Assembly (NCBI GenBank): GCA_963664255.1 | Contig: OY760938.1 | Coordinates: 496,001 to 560,000 of the forward strand | Origin: G963663775 sp963664255 | GTDB lineage: Bacteria > Bacillota > Clostridia > Oscillospirales > Butyricicoccaceae | DNA: 64,000 nt | Direction of reading: 5' to 3' | Part shown: positions 6,851 to 15,654 of the stretch, in pieces | Position numbering within the stretch: position 1 is the stretch's first letter | Layout of the letters: each line of letters begins with the position of its first letter | Translations under genes and position numbers: made by a program | Notes under the pieces: generated by a model | Told to the model about the DNA's origin: nothing | Database searches by the model: none | Seen by the model: only the letters and a program-made list of their open reading frames with translations

Positions 6851-7636
6851 CTATATTCCGTTTTTATCCATATTTTTCTTCCAAATGACTTGTAACCCAC
6901 GCAATGTGCTATAAGGGGAAAGGATTGCCGATACCTGCAAATGGGGTGCAATTACTTCTGCTGTTCCACCCGTTAAAAAAACCTTCGGAAACGCACCCAA
7001 TGCCTCTGCAAATCGCTTCACCATACCGTCCACCATGGCCGCCGCTCCGTAAATCACGCCAGATTGCAATGCCTCCACCGTATTCTTTCCTAGAACACCA
7101 TGCGTTGGCACCTCCATTTGTACGGTTGGCAGCTGTGCCGCATCCTGCTTTGCTGCCTGTAGCGTTCCACGCACCCCTGCCGCAATCGCTGTTCCAACCA
7201 GTGCCCCTGTGCCATCAATCGCTGTGAATGTAGTGACGGTGCCTAAATCAACCACTACACAGGGCAAGTTGCGGCTTTGCATCGCCCAAACCGCATTGGC
7301 AACCAAATCACTGCCCAACGAACGTGGCTGATCCAGCCGAATATTCAGCCCTGTTTTTACGCCACTGGCTACATTCATCTTGGGCACAGCTTTCCAAAGC
7401 AGCTGCAACGCATTCTGCACAATGGTAGTCACCGCAGGTACGACAGAACAAAGAATAATGTCAGTAATCTGTGTGTCTAAAATCTTTCCCAGTGACAAAA
7501 TACTTTGCAGCGTACAAGCATACTGCTCCTGCGTTTGCCGCTCATCCGTTGCAATGGATGCCACATAATGCAGTTCATCCGCATGGAATACCCCGATTTT
7601 GATATGGCTATTGCCAATATCCAATGCCAACAGCAT
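6851..7636 (-). CDS. coaX: Type III pantothenate kinase
   Basis: 261-aa ASKHA-fold kinase for the first step of coenzyme A synthesis. Motifs: LALDIGNSHIKIGVF at the N-terminus (phosphate-1 with catalytic Asp), RSLGSDLVANAVWA, VVDLGTVTTFTAID (phosphate-2), GVRGTLQAA and LTGGTAEVIAPHL (adenosine). Normal family length. Ends at the edge of the terminator broken by the insertion sequence, so its read-through now enters the transposase gene in the sense direction. Confidence 0.93.
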   Translation of the reverse strand: MLLALDIGNSHIKIGVFHADELHYVASIATDERQTQEQYACTLQSILSLGKILDTQITDIILCSVVPAVTTIVQNALQLLWKAVPKMNVASGVKTGLNIRLDQPRSLGSDLVANAVWAMQSRNLPCVVVDLGTVTTFTAIDGTGALVGTAIAAGVRGTLQAAKQDAAQLPTVQMEVPTHGVLGKNTVEALQSGVIYGAAAMVDGMVKRFAEALGAFPKVFLTGGTAEVIAPHLQVSAILSPYSTLRGLQVIWKKNMDKNGI

Positions 7637-7639
7637 AGC

Positions 7640-7812
7640 ATGACCTCATTTCTATTGTTTTGCCACTGCCATTATACAGCTATGCTTAGCACGTTGCAAC
7701 TGTTTTTTTGAAAACCTATATTCTGAACGTCAAGCACGCATAACCGAGAATTTTCCGCAAATCTACGCTCAGAATCTTTCGCTGTTTCCCTGTTCTCCTT
7801 TATGAGTACAGT
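7640..7812. other. Short intergenic stretch, nothing recognised
   Basis: A 170-nt gap between coaX and the next leftward gene end. I see no hairpin with a T-run and no short ORF with a ribosome binding site. Confidence 0.4.
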
Positions 7813-8199
7813 CTAAGATAACCGCAGCAGTTGATTGGTTTTATTTGCCAGCTTCATCGCTGGAGCAGATAACAAAAACCATAATGCTGCATACTTGGCA
7901 CAAATTTGTCCTTGCACGTTGAATCGCTCCTGCGAATAATCCCACACGTGCAGATGATAGTGTGCATTGACTACGCGCCCCACCATCCATTCCGAAACGG
8001 TAATCAGCGCAGCTCCTGCCATACAGTCCTCTACCAACGATGGTTCCTGCAAAATCTGATGCACCTGCGCCATCGTGACAAAAACCACGCCGCCAGTCAT
8101 CATCATACTCCAATGGGTACGGCCACGCCACAGCATTTCTAGCGCAGCATATCCCATACTGCCACATACAAAAAGCCCGAATATACTTTTGATTCTCAT
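7813..8199 (-). CDS. Small four-helix membrane protein (putative ABC-transporter permease-like, PF06541 type)
   Basis: 128 aa from ATG 8199, where GGCGGTGA lies 7 nt upstream; an ORF start at 8226 has no site. Hydrophobic segments alternate with conserved-looking patches: YAALEMLWRGRTHWSMMMTGG, ITVSEWMVGRVVNAHYHLHVWDYS and NVQGQICAKYAALWFLLSAP. The RGRTHWSMM and VWDYS...GQICxxY patterns match the small CmpB-like permease family often annotated as putative ABC transporter permease. Real function unknown. It follows the deoxyribosyltransferase gene on the same strand with a 40-nt gap. Confidence 0.75.
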   Translation of the reverse strand: MRIKSIFGLFVCGSMGYAALEMLWRGRTHWSMMMTGGVVFVTMAQVHQILQEPSLVEDCMAGAALITVSEWMVGRVVNAHYHLHVWDYSQERFNVQGQICAKYAALWFLLSAPAMKLANKTNQLLRLS

Positions 8200-8238
8200 A
8201 TGCATCACCGCCAATAGCGTGCCCATACGCGGTCTATT

Positions 8239-8694
8239 TTATGTATCCATCGCGTGCTGTGCCTGCTGCAGGCAGTCCTCCAAATTTCCCTTGACGATTT
8301 GCGCCGCACATCCCAACATCAAGTTGACTGTCATCCCAAAATTTTCTACTAAAAATCCATTTTCATCCTGTGTACCCAAGCGTTCCTGCATGGTGCGAGC
8401 ATCCTGCACATATGCATAAATCTTTTTCCCTTTTGCGCACGCATATCCGATTTCAAATGCCGTTCCACTGTCTGGCTCACTTCCCCGAAACGGATTTAAA
8501 TTTGCCATCACCATATCCGCCGCTTCCACGAGTGCAAGATTGCCCCGAAAAATCTGCTCGGCATTATCCGCTTCATTGTCCAGCGGATACAATCCAACAA
8601 ATCCATATTGTGTGCATAATTGCTTCATTTCGGCTCCTCTTTGTATTGCATCTGGTGCAAAAACATCAAATCCAGCTAAATAAATTTTTTTCAT
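8239..8694 (-). CDS. Nucleoside 2-deoxyribosyltransferase
   Basis: 151-aa enzyme that swaps the base of 2'-deoxynucleosides in purine/pyrimidine salvage. The family pattern is visible: KIYLAGFDVFAPDA at the N-terminus, ADMVMANLNPFRGSEPDSGT with the substrate-binding Asp residues, and TAFEIGYACAKGKKIYAY containing the nucleophilic Glu. GAAAGGGAT precedes ATG 8694. The length fits the roughly 150-residue single-domain family. It may be co-transcribed with the membrane protein gene downstream. Confidence 0.88.
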   Translation of the reverse strand: MKKIYLAGFDVFAPDAIQRGAEMKQLCTQYGFVGLYPLDNEADNAEQIFRGNLALVEAADMVMANLNPFRGSEPDSGTAFEIGYACAKGKKIYAYVQDARTMQERLGTQDENGFLVENFGMTVNLMLGCAAQIVKGNLEDCLQQAQHAMDT

Positions 8695-8710
8695 GGTAAA
8701 ATCCCTTTCA

Positions 8711-8747
8711 AAAAAGCGGCCGAAGGCTTACCTGCCTCGACCGCTTT
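8711..8747 (-). terminator. Terminator of pgi
   Basis: Imperfect stem AAAGCGGTCGAGGC/GCCTTCGGCCGCTTT starting just past the pgi stop and followed on the minus strand by T6. Confidence 0.8.
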
Positions 8748-8749
8748 GA

Positions 8750-10102
8750 TTATTGATCCATCAACTTGATGCGTTCCTGTAATTCTTTTTGCGTTTCCTC
8801 AAATCCAGGCTTACCAAGCAATGCGAACATATTCTTTTTATAGGCTTCCACGCCCGGTTGGTCGAATGGATTGACGCCCAATAAGTACCCTGATAATCCA
8901 CAAGCTTTTTCAAAGAAATACACCAGCATGCCGAAATGATATTCATCTGCTTGGTCTAGCTCCAATAAGATATTTGGCGTCCCCCCATCAATATGAGCAA
9001 GCATTGTGCCATGATAGGCGTGCTCGTTCACATATTGCAGAGATTTTCCTGCCAAATAATTCAGCTCATCAATATTATCCGCATCTTTTTGAATATGAAT
9101 ATTAGCACGTGGTTTCTTGACCCATAGCACGGTTTCAAACAGGTTACGTGTGCCTTCTTGAATAAACTGCCCAATCGAGTGCAAATCGGTTGTGAAATTC
9201 GCCGATACCGGGAAAATACCCTTGCGGTCTTTTCCTTCACTCTCCGCAAACAGTTGTTTAAACCATTCACCAAACATGGTCAAAGAAGGCTCATAGTTCA
9301 CGAGCACTTCGATGTTTTTGCCTTCTCGATATAAGCAGTTTCGGATTGCCACATAGCGCATACACTCATTCTGCGAAATATCCGGAATGCTATATTGATG
9401 CATGGCATCTTCCGCGCCACGCATGATTTGCTCAATATTCAGCCCCGCCACTGCCATGGGAAGCAAACCTACCGGTGTCAGAACAGAAAATCGTCCGCCG
9501 ATATTATCCGGCACCGTAAAGGTTTCATAGCCTTCTCGGTCTGCTAAATGCTTCAACGCACCATTTGCCGCATCTGTTGTGGCAAAAATGCGCTTTCTCG
9601 CACCCTCCACACCATATTTTTTTTCAATATGCTGTTTGAAAATCCGAAAAGCAATGGCAGGCTCTGTCGTTTTTCCAGATTTTGAAATGACATTGATACA
9701 ATAATCACGTTCACCCAAAATTTCAAAAATATCATTGATATATGTGGAACTGATATTATTTCCAACAAAATAAACATCAGGTGTGTTTTTATTGCGCTTA
9801 TTGTTGTAATTTTGTCCTTTTACAAATTCCAATGCCGCGCGTGCACCCAGATAAGACCCACCAATTCCAATGACGATGAGCACCTCGCTCATCTTTTGAA
9901 TTTTGGCTGCTGCTTTTTGAATCCCAGAAAATTCCTCCTTATCATACCGCGCCGGATAATCTACCCAGCCTAAATAGTCACTTCCTTCAGCATTTTTATT
10001 CTTGAGCCAGTTATCGCACAATATTAGCATGGACTGTAAATTCTGCAACTCTCTTTGCTGAACAAACGAACTCTTGCTGGTAACTTTTAATTGCATTGCC
10101 AT
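8750..10102 (-). CDS. pgi: Glucose-6-phosphate isomerase
   Basis: 450-aa glycolytic isomerase interconverting glucose 6-phosphate and fructose 6-phosphate. The start ATG 10102 follows AAGGGGTG by 8 nt and gives the usual Firmicutes length; a longer in-frame ORF start at 10153 has no site. Motifs: VIGIGGSYLGARAALEF, NVISKSGKTTEPAIAFRIF (phosphate-binding SKSGKT), GGRFSVLTPVGLLP, the catalytic Glu in FIQEGTRNLFET and the His in EHAYHGTMLAHIDGGTPN. Single-gene unit with its own terminator; glyA lies upstream on the same strand behind another terminator. Confidence 0.96.
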   Translation of the reverse strand: MAMQLKVTSKSSFVQQRELQNLQSMLILCDNWLKNKNAEGSDYLGWVDYPARYDKEEFSGIQKAAAKIQKMSEVLIVIGIGGSYLGARAALEFVKGQNYNNKRNKNTPDVYFVGNNISSTYINDIFEILGERDYCINVISKSGKTTEPAIAFRIFKQHIEKKYGVEGARKRIFATTDAANGALKHLADREGYETFTVPDNIGGRFSVLTPVGLLPMAVAGLNIEQIMRGAEDAMHQYSIPDISQNECMRYVAIRNCLYREGKNIEVLVNYEPSLTMFGEWFKQLFAESEGKDRKGIFPVSANFTTDLHSIGQFIQEGTRNLFETVLWVKKPRANIHIQKDADNIDELNYLAGKSLQYVNEHAYHGTMLAHIDGGTPNILLELDQADEYHFGMLVYFFEKACGLSGYLLGVNPFDQPGVEAYKKNMFALLGKPGFEETQKELQERIKLMDQ

Positions 10103-10209
10103 ATTGCACACACCCCTTGCACTTTTTGGGACATATGTCTGTTTATGCCCCACTTATTATATTATACCATTTAGAAGTTGCAATGCAAGTCTTTTTTTGT
10201 CATACTGCA

Positions 10210-10250
10210 TAAAAAAACCGACCAAGCGCGGCTTGCGTTTGGTCGGTTTT
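10210..10250 (-). terminator. Terminator of glyA
   Basis: AAAACCGACCAAACGCAAGC pairs across the loop with GCTTGGTCGGTTTT and is followed on the minus strand by a T-run, directly after the glyA stop. Confidence 0.88.
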
Positions 10251-10252
10251 GA

Positions 10253-11494
10253 TTAATAAATTGGGAATTGTTTGCAGATTTCTGTGACATTTGCACGAAT
10301 GCTATCCGCTTTATTTTCAAAATCGGTTGCCGCCTGCCAGACAAATTCTGCAATGCGCAGCATTTCCGGTTCTTTGAAGCCACGTGTTGTCACTGCCGGT
10401 GTACCAATACGCACGCCGCTGGTGACAAACGGGCTTTCTGGGTCATTCGGCACAGCATTTTTATTGGCTGTGATATACACTTCATCCAAACGATGCTGCA
10501 ATTCCTTACCAGTCACACCCAGACCCTGCAAATCGAGCAGCATCAAGTGGTTATCGGTACCGCCCGAAACCAAATTGAAGCCCAAACGCTTCATTCCGTC
10601 CGCCAAGGTCGCTGCATTGACGATAACCTGCTTCTGATATGCCTTAAAGTCCGGCAACAGTGCTTCACCGAAGCAGACCGCCTTGGATGCAATCACGTGC
10701 ATCAGCGGGCCGCCCTGTGTGCCTGGGAAAATCGCCTTATTGAACTTCTTTGCCAAATCCTCGCTGTTGGTCAAAATAACGCCGCCGCGCGGTCCGCGAA
10801 GGGTCTTATGGGTTGTGGTGGTGACCACATCAGCATACGGCATCGGATTCATATGCAGACCTGCTGCAATCAAGCCTGCGATATGTGCCATATCAACAAA
10901 CAGATATGCGCCCACTTCCTTTGCAATCTCCGCAAAAATATCGAAGCGGATTTCGCGCGGATATGCAGAAGCACCTGCAATAATCATCTTCGGCTTTTCT
11001 TTTTTCGCTAGCTCCCGCAGTGCGTCATAATCAATGAAGCCATTGTCATCCACACCGTACGGTACGATATTGTAGAGCAGACCAGACTGATTGACCGGAG
11101 AACCATGGGTCAAGTGTCCACCATTGTCCAAGCTCATGCCCAGCACGGTATCTCCCGGTGTGCACAGCGCCTGATACACTGCCATGTTCGCCTGTGCACC
11201 GGAATGCGGCTGCACATTGGCATAACTTGCGCCAAACAGCTTGCAAACACGGTCGATTGCAATGTTTTCCACCACATCTACGCATTCGCAGCCGCCATAA
11301 TAGCGTTTTCCCGGATATCCTTCTGCATATTTATTCGTCAAAACAGAGCCCATTGCCGCCATAACCGCAGGCGAAACAATATTCTCAGATGCAATCAGCT
11401 CAATATTTCTGCACTGACGCTCATATTCCGCCTGTATCCCCGCACCAATCTCTGGGTCATATCGCTTTACAAATTCCATTGCTTCCAGAACCAT
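10253..11494 (-). CDS. glyA: Serine hydroxymethyltransferase
   Basis: 413-aa PLP enzyme making glycine and methylene-tetrahydrofolate from serine. Motifs: IELIASENIVSPAV, NKYAEGYPGKRYYGGCE, PHSGAQANMAVYQAL, VDMAHIAGLIAAG and the PLP-lysine segment TTTTHKTLRGPRGG. Full length. No glycine riboswitch is evident upstream. A 256-nt gap separates it from the divergent nth gene. Confidence 0.96.
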   Translation of the reverse strand: MVLEAMEFVKRYDPEIGAGIQAEYERQCRNIELIASENIVSPAVMAAMGSVLTNKYAEGYPGKRYYGGCECVDVVENIAIDRVCKLFGASYANVQPHSGAQANMAVYQALCTPGDTVLGMSLDNGGHLTHGSPVNQSGLLYNIVPYGVDDNGFIDYDALRELAKKEKPKMIIAGASAYPREIRFDIFAEIAKEVGAYLFVDMAHIAGLIAAGLHMNPMPYADVVTTTTHKTLRGPRGGVILTNSEDLAKKFNKAIFPGTQGGPLMHVIASKAVCFGEALLPDFKAYQKQVIVNAATLADGMKRLGFNLVSGGTDNHLMLLDLQGLGVTGKELQHRLDEVYITANKNAVPNDPESPFVTSGVRIGTPAVTTRGFKEPEMLRIAEFVWQAATDFENKADSIRANVTEICKQFPIY

Positions 11495-11750
11495 TTATTT
11501 ACCCTCCGCATTTTTGATGTGTGTCATGATAGCAACCCATTTACAATTTTCTAGAACCTGTACTAAAATACACCTTATTATTATATTAAAACAAAAATCA
11601 AGATGTCTTTCAACCACTTTTGCTCACAAATAAATTTAAAAATACGCTTATACTTCTGTTAATTCTGCCAATAGTTTTTTTGTTTTATATGCTTCATGAT
11701 AACATTAGTTAAGAATCATTATCAAATTATATCATAAAGTGAGGTATTTC
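11495..11750. other. Divergent intergenic region glyA / nth
   Basis: No gene seen. AT-rich, with several TATAAT-like stretches (for example near 11577 and 11725) that could serve either direction, but no unambiguous -35/-10 pair stands out. Confidence 0.4.
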
Positions 11751-12389
11751 ATGACCAAAAAAGAGTATGCCACGCAAATCACGGCACTTTTGTCGGAAAA
11801 TTATCCGGATGCCAGATGTGCCCTGACGTACACCAAGGATTACGAATTGTTATTTGCCACTCGTCTGTCCGCACAATGCACCGATGTGCGTGTGAACCTG
11901 ATTACGCCCAGTTTGTTTCGGCGTTTTCCAGACCTCGAAAGCTTTGCTGCTGCCAATGTCACCGACATCGAAGAGGAAATCAAATCTTGCGGATTTTTCC
12001 ACACCAAAGCGCGTGATTTGAAGGGCGCGGCACAAATGCTGCTGGAAAAGCACAACGGCATCGTGCCAAATACGATGGAGGCACTGCTGGAACTCCCCGG
12101 CATTGGTCGGAAAACAGCAAACCTGATTTTAGGCGATATTTATGGACAGCCGGGCATCATTGCGGACACCCACTGCATTCGTCTGTCTGGTCGCCTTGGG
12201 TTAGTGCCGGCTGGTACCAAAGACCCATTAAAGGTTGAAAAAGAGCTGCTTGCCATTCTGGAACCATCGGAGTCGGTCAACTTCTGCCACCGACTGGTGT
12301 GGCACGGCAGAGAGGTCTGCTCTGCACGCTCTCCCAAATGTCAGGCATGCTGTCTGGCAACCTGCTGCCCCTCCTTCCCGCTCGTATAA
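11751..12389 (+). CDS. nth: Endonuclease III (DNA glycosylase/AP lyase)
   Basis: 212-aa base-excision repair enzyme for oxidised pyrimidines. The start ATG 11751 has GTGAGGT just upstream; GTG 11739 is part of that site. Helix-hairpin-helix LPGIGRKTANLILG carries the catalytic Lys, ADTHCIRLSGRLGL the catalytic Asp, and the C-terminus has the [4Fe-4S] pattern C-x6-C-x2-C-x5-C in CSARSPKCQACCLATCC. Normal length. Monocistronic, closed by a terminator shared with the converging ABC-F gene. Confidence 0.95.
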   Translation: MTKKEYATQITALLSENYPDARCALTYTKDYELLFATRLSAQCTDVRVNLITPSLFRRFPDLESFAAANVTDIEEEIKSCGFFHTKARDLKGAAQMLLEKHNGIVPNTMEALLELPGIGRKTANLILGDIYGQPGIIADTHCIRLSGRLGLVPAGTKDPLKVEKELLAILEPSESVNFCHRLVWHGREVCSARSPKCQACCLATCCPSFPLV

Positions 12390-12416
12390 TGGCAAAAATC
12401 GAAATTCAACATATAC

Positions 12417-12452
12417 CAAAGGCAGACGTTTACATGACGTCTGCCTTTGTGT
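12417..12452. terminator. Bidirectional terminator between nth and ABC-F gene
   Basis: AAAGGCAGACGT pairs with ACGTCTGCCTTT around a short loop, with A- and T-ends on both sides of the converging genes. Confidence 0.85.
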
Positions 12453-12481
12453 GATTGTGCATGAAACTGCACAATGTTTTT

Positions 12482-14083
12482 TTATTTTTTCTGTGCTTCT
12501 TTGAACTCTAAGAAATCATCGTATGTGCCTTCACGGTCCAGCACACCGTCTTCCCGAATTTCAATGATACGGTTTGCAATGGTCTGCATAAACTCATGGT
12601 CATGCGATGCAAAGAGCAAGTTGCCCTTGAAGTCAATCATGCCATTGTTGACCGCCGTGATGGATTCCAAATCCAAGTGGTTGGTTGGCTGGTCTACCAC
12701 CAATACATTGGAACCAAACAGCATCATGCGAGAAAGCATCATGCGCACCTTTTCACCGCCGGAGAGCACATCCACCGGCTTGTACACATCGTCACCCGAG
12801 AACAGCATACGACCGAGGAAGCCACGCAGAGTGGATTCCAGCGTATCCTTGGAATACGGTGCAAGCCAATCGAGCATATTTTCTTTATGTCCGTTGAAAT
12901 ATTCGGAATTATCCTTCGGAAAATAGGATTGCGAGGTGGAAACACCCCATTTGAAGCTGCCTGCATCCGCCTCCATCTCTCCCATCAAAATCTGGAACAG
13001 CGTGGTGGTTGCCAACTCATTTTGTGCAATGAAACCGATTTTGTCGCCTTTGCGCACAATAAAGGAAACATCCTTGAGTATCTGCTCGCCATCAATCGTT
13101 TTGGAAATGCCTTTGACCTCCAGAATATCCTTACCTGCTTCACGGTCCATCGTGAAGCCTACCCACGGATAGCGGCGGGAGGATGCCGGCAGCTCTTCCA
13201 CGCTCAGCTTATCAATCAACTTTTTACGGCTGGTTGCCTGTCTGGACTTGGATTTATTTGCAGAGAAACGTTGGATAAAGTTCTGTAATTCCTTGATTTT
13301 ATCTTCGTTTTTCTTATTTTGGTCTTTAATCATGCGTTGGGTCATCTGGCTTGCTTCATACCAGAATTCATAGTTGCCGACATAGGCCTGCACCTTGCCA
13401 AAGTCAATATCCACAATATGGGTACAGACGTTGTTGAGGAAGTGACGGTCATGTGATACAACGATGACTGTGCCGATGAAGTCAAACAGGAAATCCTCCA
13501 GCCAGTGAATGGAATGTACATCCAAATGGTTGGTCGGTTCGTCAAGCAGAATTAAGTCTGGCTTGCCAAACAGGGCACGCGCTAAAAGCACCTTGACCTT
13601 TTCGCTGTCACCCAGTGTACGCATCGGACGATACAGCAACTGGTCGGCATCCAACCCCAAGCCCTCTAGCATCTGCCCTGCTTCGGTGTCCGCATTCCAA
13701 CCGTCCATCTCTGCAAATTCGGCTTCCAAATCGGCTGCACGGTTTCCATCCTCTTCTGTGAACGGGTCTTTTGCATAAAGTTCTTCTTTTTCCTTGATAA
13801 TCTCATACAGGCGCGCATTGCCGCCGATGATGGTATCCAATACCGTAAAATCATCAAATGCAAAGTGGTCCTGCCGCAAAACCGACATACGTGTGTTTGG
13901 CTGAATGGATACATCTCCTGTTGTCGATTCCAAATCACCCGACAAAAGCTTCAAAAAGGTTGACTTGCCTGCACCATTTGCACCAATGACACCATAGCAG
14001 TTGCCTGCTGTAAACTTGAGGTTGACATCAGAAAACAACGGCTCTCCACTGAAATTCAAGCTGAGATTGGATACAGTAATCAT
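12482..14083 (-). CDS. ABC-F ATPase (YkpA/YbiT-like) with degenerate second nucleotide site
   Basis: 533 aa, two ABC domains, no membrane segment; ABC-F proteins act on ribosomes. ATG 14083 follows AGGAGG. Domain 1 is complete: GANGAGKSTFLKLL (Walker A), LGDSEKVKVLLARAL (signature), LILLDEPTNHLD (Walker B with Glu). An arm/linker rich in Lys follows (RFSANKSKSRQATSRKK). Domain 2 reads IAQNELATTTLF where GxxGxGKST is expected and VVDQPTNHLD where DEPTNHLD is expected, so both the Walker A Lys and the catalytic Glu are replaced. I recall similar changes in the YkpA/YbiT subgroup, so this is likely a subgroup trait. Exact cellular role unknown. Confidence 0.92.
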   Translation of the reverse strand: MITVSNLSLNFSGEPLFSDVNLKFTAGNCYGVIGANGAGKSTFLKLLSGDLESTTGDVSIQPNTRMSVLRQDHFAFDDFTVLDTIIGGNARLYEIIKEKEELYAKDPFTEEDGNRAADLEAEFAEMDGWNADTEAGQMLEGLGLDADQLLYRPMRTLGDSEKVKVLLARALFGKPDLILLDEPTNHLDVHSIHWLEDFLFDFIGTVIVVSHDRHFLNNVCTHIVDIDFGKVQAYVGNYEFWYEASQMTQRMIKDQNKKNEDKIKELQNFIQRFSANKSKSRQATSRKKLIDKLSVEELPASSRRYPWVGFTMDREAGKDILEVKGISKTIDGEQILKDVSFIVRKGDKIGFIAQNELATTTLFQILMGEMEADAGSFKWGVSTSQSYFPKDNSEYFNGHKENMLDWLAPYSKDTLESTLRGFLGRMLFSGDDVYKPVDVLSGGEKVRMMLSRMMLFGSNVLVVDQPTNHLDLESITAVNNGMIDFKGNLLFASHDHEFMQTIANRIIEIREDGVLDREGTYDDFLEFKEAQKK

Positions 14084-14373
14084 GTATATCCTCCTAATGT
14101 AATTTTATAAATTTTTATTCAGCATAATTATATCATACTTTCTTTTCAAATGGTGTATTTTTTGAAAAATTATGCGAAAGTTTTTCTGTCCAAGTCTTGC
14201 AACCGCTGTTTTTGTGGCTTATACTAATAATTAGAAAACTGTCTAATACCTAAAGGAGCATTCCTGTAAGGGGTAAAAACGGGAATTGCAAAAAAGACAA
14301 CCTCCGGTTAGGATAGAGAGGATGAAATCTGGCCAGATGAAATCCCAACTCAAAAACAACGGAGGTCGTCAAA

Positions 14374-15654
14374 ATGAATTTTACCCAAAATGAGAAGTTA
14401 AGTCAAGTTACAGCAGAGACAATGGTCATCGGAGTGGACATCGGCAGCGAAACGCATTATGCCAGGGCATTTAACTGGCGAGGCGTGGAACTGGGTCGTG
14501 TGTTTCGCTTCGCAAACAATGGAGAAGGGTTCGGACAGTTTCAGGCATGGATGAAAAGCTTGTCTGGAGAGACCACACAGAGCAACATTATGGTAGGCGC
14601 AGAGCCTACAGGGCATTACTGGTTTAGCCTGGCGTCATATCTGAAGAATCAAGACATCCGGCTCGTACTGGTCAATCCATATCACGTCAAGCAATGCAAG
14701 GAGCTGGATGATAATCATCCGAGCAAGACAGACAGCAAAGACCCCAAAACCATCGCCAAGTTGGTCATCGATGGAAGATATAACGTTCCATATATTCCGG
14801 AAGGGGTGTATGCGGAGCTGCGTATCGCTATGAACTGCCGTGAGCGGATCGTGCGGGAACTGGTGTCAATCCAGAACCGAATTCTGCGATGGCTCAAGAT
14901 TTACTTTCCTGAATATCACGAGGTGTTTGGGGATTTCAAAGCACAGAGTAGCCTATTGGTGCTAGGCAATATGCCATTGCCAGCAGATGTCGTCAAGACA
15001 GGAGCAGAAGGAATCAACCAGATATGGCGCAAAAACAAGCTGCGGGCCGTTGGAATGAAAAGAGCGCAGACTCTGTACGAAGCGGCAAAACACAGCATGG
15101 GCTGCACCGAGGGTAGCAATGCCGCCCGCATGGAAATTCGGTTGCTTCTGGAGGACTATCATGCCAAGCATACGCAATATGACAGCGTTATGGCGCTTGT
15201 AGAAGAGCTATGCGTGCAAATTCCGTCGGTACTGAAACTGCTCGCAATTAAGGGCGTGGGACTACTCACCATCGCTGGTTTCTTTGCCGAGGTTGGAGAT
15301 TTGGGACGTTTCCAGTCTCCAAAACAGATTCAGAAACTGGCCGGACTCGCGATTCGTGAAAACAGTTCCGGTAAACACCGGGGGCAAAGCGGGATCAGCA
15401 AACGTGGCAGGCATCGCCTGCGGGCACTACTATTCCGCGCCATTCTGCCGCTGGTAGCAACAAATCAAGAATTTAGGGAAATCCACGGATACTACACGAG
15501 CCGCAAAGACAATCCACTGAAGAAAAAGCAATCGCTCATTGCGCTATGCTGCAAGCTGATTCGGGTGTTTTTCGCCCTTGTGACCAAAGATGAGGACTAT
15601 GATCCAGTACGGTTGCTTGGGGACATTCGCCGTCCGGCAGCAATGGCAGCTTAA
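14374..15654 (+). CDS. IS110-family DEDD transposase/recombinase
   Basis: 426 aa. N-terminal RuvC-like DEDD domain: VIGVDIGSETHYARAF (Asp), VGAEPTGHYW (Glu), and SKTDSKDPKTIAKL (paired Asp). The C-terminal Tnp_20-type domain contains IKGVGLLTIAGFFAEVGDL and AGLAIRENSSGKHRGQSGIS with the conserved Ser region. ATG 14374 follows ACGGAGGTCG. It reads through without breaks, so the copy may be active. Confidence 0.94.
   Translation: MNFTQNEKLSQVTAETMVIGVDIGSETHYARAFNWRGVELGRVFRFANNGEGFGQFQAWMKSLSGETTQSNIMVGAEPTGHYWFSLASYLKNQDIRLVLVNPYHVKQCKELDDNHPSKTDSKDPKTIAKLVIDGRYNVPYIPEGVYAELRIAMNCRERIVRELVSIQNRILRWLKIYFPEYHEVFGDFKAQSSLLVLGNMPLPADVVKTGAEGINQIWRKNKLRAVGMKRAQTLYEAAKHSMGCTEGSNAARMEIRLLLEDYHAKHTQYDSVMALVEELCVQIPSVLKLLAIKGVGLLTIAGFFAEVGDLGRFQSPKQIQKLAGLAIRENSSGKHRGQSGISKRGRHRLRALLFRAILPLVATNQEFREIHGYYTSRKDNPLKKKQSLIALCCKLIRVFFALVTKDEDYDPVRLLGDIRRPAAMAA

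Noticed and set aside
10268..11011. 247-codon rightward ORF opposite glyA
   Set aside because: Shadow of a fully recognised SHMT gene; no ribosome binding site and atypical Cys/His-rich composition.
11495..11750. Glycine riboswitch upstream of glyA
   Set aside because: I looked for the paired glycine aptamer cores and saw neither; the region is AT-rich and unstructured by eye.
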